A stretch of DNA of 64,000 nt. Origin: Rhizomucor pusillus. Its lineage: Eukaryota > Mucoromycota > Mucoromycetes > Mucorales > Lichtheimiaceae. The notes beneath the pieces were generated by a model. The model was given only the letters and a program-made list of their open reading frames with translations. It was not told the DNA's origin and did not search any database. The stretch lies in NCBI GenBank assembly GCA_900175165.2, contig FWWN02000655.1, positions 98,115 to 162,114 on the forward strand, in the 5' to 3' direction. Positions 60,450 to 64,000 of this stretch are shown here, in pieces. The position numbers were made by a program, and so were the translations under genes. Within the stretch, counting starts at the first letter, position 1. Each line of letters opens with the position of its first letter.

Positions 60450-60917
60450 AAAAGAAGTCAAAAAATTGTAGCAAGAATGGCATACAGTCGAATAGCTGCT
60501 GAGCAGCGAGGAATCATAAAAAGCAATGAAGTCATTCCAGCCACGCTTATTGGAATCAAGGAACCTGCGTAGGCATTCGGATTTAGGGCATGCTCCGCAA
60601 AGCGGGAAGAAGCTGCTTCGAAGGCAACATAGCCAGTGCACGGTCGTCGCATTGAGCGACGAGTTTCGGAGCTCCGGACACGTCCGTTCCGTGCAAAATG
60701 CAGGAAAAAACGTTAAGGGTACCTACAAATGATCAAAGGCTCATCAGTATGCATGAATATCCCATGCATTTATTATCGAGAACGTCCAAACACGCAAACA
60801 GAGACAAGCTCGGCTATTTGCATAGCATTAGCCGGATATACTTCGCTACAAGGTGATGCAAATGCAACCTTATTGAATCGCTATGCAGCCTCTTTCAAGC
60901 TGCCAAACAAGGAATAA
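60450..60917 (+). other. Possible degraded coding remnant
   Basis: Three neighbouring plus-strand frames contain peptide stretches that look related to one protein but are out of frame: AYSRIAAEQRGIIKSNEVIP, SGKKLLRRQHSQCTVVALSD followed by EFRSS, and AICIALAGYTSLQGDANATL. The DEFRSS phrase after a basic Leu/Arg segment recalls the DEFRTS-type motif of TnpB/Fanzor proteins, but the Zn-finger cysteines are not visible. I list it as a remnant of unknown type. Confidence 0.2.
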
Positions 60918-61087
60918 CAGCACTCGGCCCCTTCGGTAATGTAGAAGAAGCAATGAGTACCAGACACTTGGTATTATTAGGTGGTGCGGCGACAGCATCT
61001 GCAGATATGCAGGCTGACCAGCATCAACTAGTCCCGACATCTGATTTGCAAAATCTGCGAAATCCATACCATAATTATACAATAAGT

Positions 61088-62541
61088 TTATTGATGGCGT
61101 GCAAGTTCCTTGCGGAATGCATCGAGACGCTCGATAGAGTACGCAAAATAGTCAAAGTCTATTTCTTTCTGTACTTGGGACTGTACCAGGCCCCATAGTC
61201 CCCAATGCAAATGGCTCGCCATCACCCACTTTTCTGTTTCCGCCTGCAACTCCTTTACACTGACAGAGGACGCAGCGTTTTCTCGATCCAGGTAAGCTTG
61301 CAGGAAGCGCACTTGTTCTTGCTCTGTGGGGAACAGATGCTGTTTCATGGATGCGGGATCTTCCCCGTGGTAGTCGTACATCCATTCGCAGAAATGATTA
61401 GCCAAGTCGTATCCTCGAGGATTATATCCAGCATACTCAAAATCAACAACTACAAGATCTCCAGTATCTTCCATCTTCAGGATGTTGCCGTACTGAGCCT
61501 TCATACAAGTGTATACATCTCCGTTAGCTACAGGTCCTTGTCTTCGTCTCACTGCAGGAGACAGAACTTGCTTTTCTTACATCATTGTGGGCGAAAACGG
61601 TAGGACTGCCCAGTTTGTCCAGTATGGATTTGCACTTGGCAATGTCACGGTCTAGTTGATCAAAATCCACTTTGGGTACATTCATTGTTCGTAAAGCTCG
61701 GAACCAGCGGTCAACATTATACCAGACCGTGTGGCAAGTATAGTTTTCAGGAGGAGGGTATATATGGATGATAGAGTGAAGTTGGCGGAAACGGGAACCA
61801 ATTTGTTGGGAGACGGAGGGGTCGCGAATATCATTGTTTGTTAGAGTAGTAGAAGGTAAGAATTCTTCGAACCTTCCGTTGCCAAAGATCCCCAAAAGCC
61901 GCGGACCAAGGCCGAGCTGTGCCAAACGAGACAGCCAGCGAAGCTCATGCTCGCGATCAATAATTTGATCGCATCCAGAACCGTAAATTCTAAGAAGCAT
62001 CGTTTGCTTCTCTTCTACAGTGACAAAATACACCGCACTATCACCACGTGATAACGTAAAGATAAGCAATCCGTCCCTTGAAAGATAGATACAGACAAGA
62101 TGCTGCAAGGCACCTTAAACTTACTTTGTCATGGCACCACTCACGCGCTTTGTGTGGAGTCGAGCTGTCTTTGCGCCAAGTTCTGGGAACAATGTATGCA
62201 CGAGATCTCGAATGGCAAGATCAAGCTGCTCACCTTTCACAACTCTGTGTACCATAAAAGTTGAGTTAGCAACACTTGTTTTCTGCCTTGGTTATCTTTG
62301 CCTAGAACACTTGCAGCAAGTCGACAGTTTTCGTGCAGTAGGGCACATTGGCAGCATCTATTTTGTGGGTGTCACTGCTCCTGCGACAGATCTCTCGTTG
62401 TTGGCGCCGAGAGTTCGCCTTCTTTGCAATTGTAGGCGCTGTGCTTACCAGGCCCTGCAAGTTCAGACGTGCGGTGGGCGTGGCGGTGGTGGTTATGGTA
62501 GCCGCAGTGGCGGCTGCTGAGGTGTCAGCTTTCACTGCCAT
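61088..62541 (-). CDS. Choline/ethanolamine kinase
   Basis: First enzyme of the CDP-choline pathway: ATP-dependent phosphorylation of choline. Minus-strand exons give VVKGEQLDLAIRDLVHTLFP, HTKRVSGAMTK, then DSAVYFVTVEEKQTMLLRIY (nucleotide-binding region), REHELRWLSRLAQLGLGPRL, FEEFLPSTTLTNNDIRDPSV, FAHND and, after an intron splitting Brenner's motif (about 61503-61578), AQYGNILKMEDTGDLVVVDF with EYAGYNPRGYDLANHFCEWM, the choline-kinase motif. The HND...N pair and the DFEYAGYN are intact. The end LDAFRKELARHQ is at 61088. The 5' end is uncertain: an ATG at 62541 opens an Ala/Thr-rich exon (MAVKADTSAAATAATITTTA) that would need an intron to about 62270, whereas an in-frame ATG at 62255 lies just before HRVVKGEQ. 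Confidence 0.88.
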
Positions 62542-62629
62542 ATTGAGCAATAGAGAAAGAAAAGAAAAGGGCTAGGAAGCGGAAAGAGAAAGAGAGCAAG
62601 AGAAGAGAAAAATCTGAGCCCACGAGACG

Positions 62630-62975
62630 TCAGGTTAACTCTTGCTCATCCTCCGACAGCAGCTTCCATGTGTTTCGATAGTGTGGCAGAATCCAGCTGA
62701 AACGCACCAGTATCACTGCGTGCATTCCGATCACTGGAAAAACTATGTACAATAAAATATTGCTGCATTGTCGTTTTCTTATCTCGAATGATTTTGAGGA
62801 ATCAGCAGGGGCGCAAAGGGAACCCAAATCGCGGACCAATCCGATATTTGGTCTCGTGCCCTTGAGTTTCTAAAACCCCATCCAGGCGATTAAAAGAACT
62901 GGACGAGGCACGTGGTTTATTATGTTCAAGCAATCGCTGCGAATAAAAAAATCTGCCGTGGATGAAGGGTGTCAT
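62630..62975 (-). pseudogene. Small membrane protein, probably mitochondrial, with one frame change
   Basis: An ATG at 62975 opens MTPFIHGRFFYSQRLLEHNK, continuing PRASSSSFNRLDG: basic, Ser-rich and acid-free at first, like a mitochondrial presequence. About 35 codons later a neighbouring frame carries on with GLVRDLGSLCAPADSSKSFE and a hydrophobic helix (NILLYIVFPVIGMHAVILVR), then HYRNTWKLLSEDEQELT and a stop at 62630. A single extra A near 62870 would join the two. There is no usable intron at the junction (only a 3-6 nt GGGTTTTAG). It may be a frameshifted gene, or the two parts may be unrelated. Its start is about 30 nt from the terminus of transposon copy 3. Confidence 0.35.
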
Positions 62976-63006
62976 CTGTTTAGTCAATGTGGTGCGTTGC
63001 AAGATA

Positions 63007-64000
63007 CACTCTTTCCAGAAAGTAAAGTCGCCCCGCCAATCAGACAAATTTCGCATTCTCCCAAGTGTAAAATACGCATTTTCCAAAAATACAGTAGATT
63101 TCGTGTTGATGACAACTTAGATGTCGCATTGCAGGAGGTCTTGTCGTACAAAGCTCGGCACCCTCCAAAAAGTATACAATGTAAGCGTTTCACTCTCAGC
63201 CTTACTTCTTCCTACCACATCGCACGCTTGAAATTACAATGCAAAATGAGCATCCAAATTTTCTACAAAGATGGGCAAGGCAATGTTGTTGATGAGCACG
63301 GCAGGCCTGAGCCCATGGACTATATCGTTGATGAGGAGGTGTACGCTCTTCAAACTGTGAGTTCTCACACACAGTATTTGCGCAATATAGCTTGCGAGCG
63401 CAACTGCGAGTCCTTTCCTATGCATATCGACGAGCCAAAGGATATAGACATTCGTATGAGAGAAGCAACTCCCAAGCGAACTTATACAATCTACACGGAC
63501 CAGGACAAAGTGAGATTCTTTAAACTGATGTTTGAGAAGGTTTTAAGTGCATCAGCTGCTGCAAAGCAGTTAGGGATACATGTTCGTACAGCACAAAAGT
63601 GGGCCTTTCAGTATGAAAAGGACCCTGACAGCATTTTTGAGAAACGTAAAAAAATGGTCGTCCGCGTATCCTTAATGAAGAGCATAAGAAGGTTATTTTA
63701 GAATACGTTGATGAGAATCCCTCAGTTGTCCTTGAACAGTTGATGGAGCGACTGCTTCAGAGATTTGAGGGACTCAAGCTATCCAAAACGACTCTATTCG
63801 TTTATGAGGACACAATGCAACTTGTCACTGAAAAAAGCCCGGTTTCAGCCTGTAGACAGGAACAGCGAGGCTAAGATTCAAGAGTGCCTTGACTGTGTGC
63901 GCAAATGGGACAAGACTGATATGGACTCTAGAAAAAACTGTGTCTTTCTTGATGAGTCTGCCTTCCATATTAACATGAAGCGCAGCATGGCATGGTCGAA
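63007..64000 (+). mobile_element. Tc1/mariner transposon, copy 3, left part (cut by window edge)
   Basis: The left end is placed at 63007, preceded by TA at 63005-63006. It begins CACTCTTTCC and repeats the copy 2 plan, with diverged motifs (AGTCGC, TTTCGC, ATACGC) at element positions of about 20, 43 and 66. The transposase starts at 63246 and runs off the window. It is the most diverged of the three copies that retain an N-terminus. Confidence 0.75.
63246..64000 (+). pseudogene. Frameshifted Tc1/mariner transposase (copy 3), partial
   Basis: Begins MSIQIFYKDGQGNVVDEHGR and PEPMDYIVDEEVYALQTVSS, then the helix-turn-helix KVLSASAAAKQLGIHVRTAQ. The frame breaks near 63655, resumes as RPRILNEEHKKVIL with LLQRFEGLKLSKTTLF, breaks again near 63800, then resumes as NLSLKKARFQPVDRN and the first catalytic Asp region NCVFLDESAFHINMKR up to the window edge. 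At least two frame changes make it a dead copy. Confidence 0.88.

Noticed and set aside
63090..63150. Alternative left end for transposon copy 3 at TA-CAGTAGATTT
   Set aside because: It starts with TA-CAG, but the motif spacing typical of the family fits the end at 63007 instead.

Overview
The window is nuclear DNA of a filamentous, early-diverging fungus, most likely Mucoromycota (probably Mucorales); I cannot name the species. The evidence is compact intron-bearing genes with many GT-AG introns of about 50-65 nt, pyrimidine-rich 5' flanks, genes on both strands separated by a few hundred bases, a prenylated SEL1-repeat Chs4/Skt5-like protein, and other typical fungal proteins (Acr1/Sfc1 carrier, Nsa2, Tan1, Hap2). 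No ribosomal RNA, confident tRNA, CRISPR or bacterial-type operon was seen.

Layout. 0.2-8.2 kb: single-pass surface protein, TAN1-type tRNA acetylation factor, mitochondrial succinate/fumarate carrier, an unresolved minus-strand stretch, and a Chs4/Skt5-like chitin synthase regulator. 8.2-13.2 kb: gene-poor, with a protein kinase broken by several one-base indels and an unrecognised gene with an in-frame stop. 13.5-26.1 kb: auxilin/Swa2-like J protein, NSA2, a glycerophosphodiester phosphodiesterase, a cytochrome-b561-like membrane protein, muskelin-like kelch protein, omega-type glutathione transferase and GH27 alpha-galactosidase-like enzyme. 26.7-34.3 kb: accessory, decaying region with one apparently complete and one truncated Tc1/mariner-family transposon in opposite orientation around a damaged unknown gene, then a GNAT acetyltransferase pseudogene and about 2.4 kb without a convincing gene. 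34.5-53.3 kb: conserved, gene-dense block: a DEAD-box helicase carrying four RanBP2-type zinc fingers and a WG-repeat tail, a 49-codon small membrane ORF, the ER folding sensor UGGT, RMI1, a PX-BAR sorting nexin, COQ8, PDCD5 and a four-TM PPxY protein. 53.9-64 kb: Gln/Asp-rich orphan, transposase relic, PPIL2-type cyclophilin, HAP2/NF-YA, choline kinase, a possible small mitochondrial membrane protein, and a third, frameshifted transposon copy cut by the window edge.

The intact genes are dispersed eukaryotic housekeeping genes (tRNA modification, ribosome assembly, clathrin uncoating, ER glycoprotein quality control, ubiquinone synthesis, phospholipid synthesis); their adjacency does not imply a shared pathway. 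Single-base frameshifts are confined to the transposons, the kinase, the acetyltransferase and orphan genes, while the long conserved genes read cleanly across their introns. This favours real pseudogenisation over poor base calling. The most unusual items are the zinc-finger/WG-repeat helicase and the transposon family, whose ends carry three regularly spaced TGTCGC motifs and whose transposases share an acidic N-terminal module. All exon joins were read by eye and are approximate unless stated.
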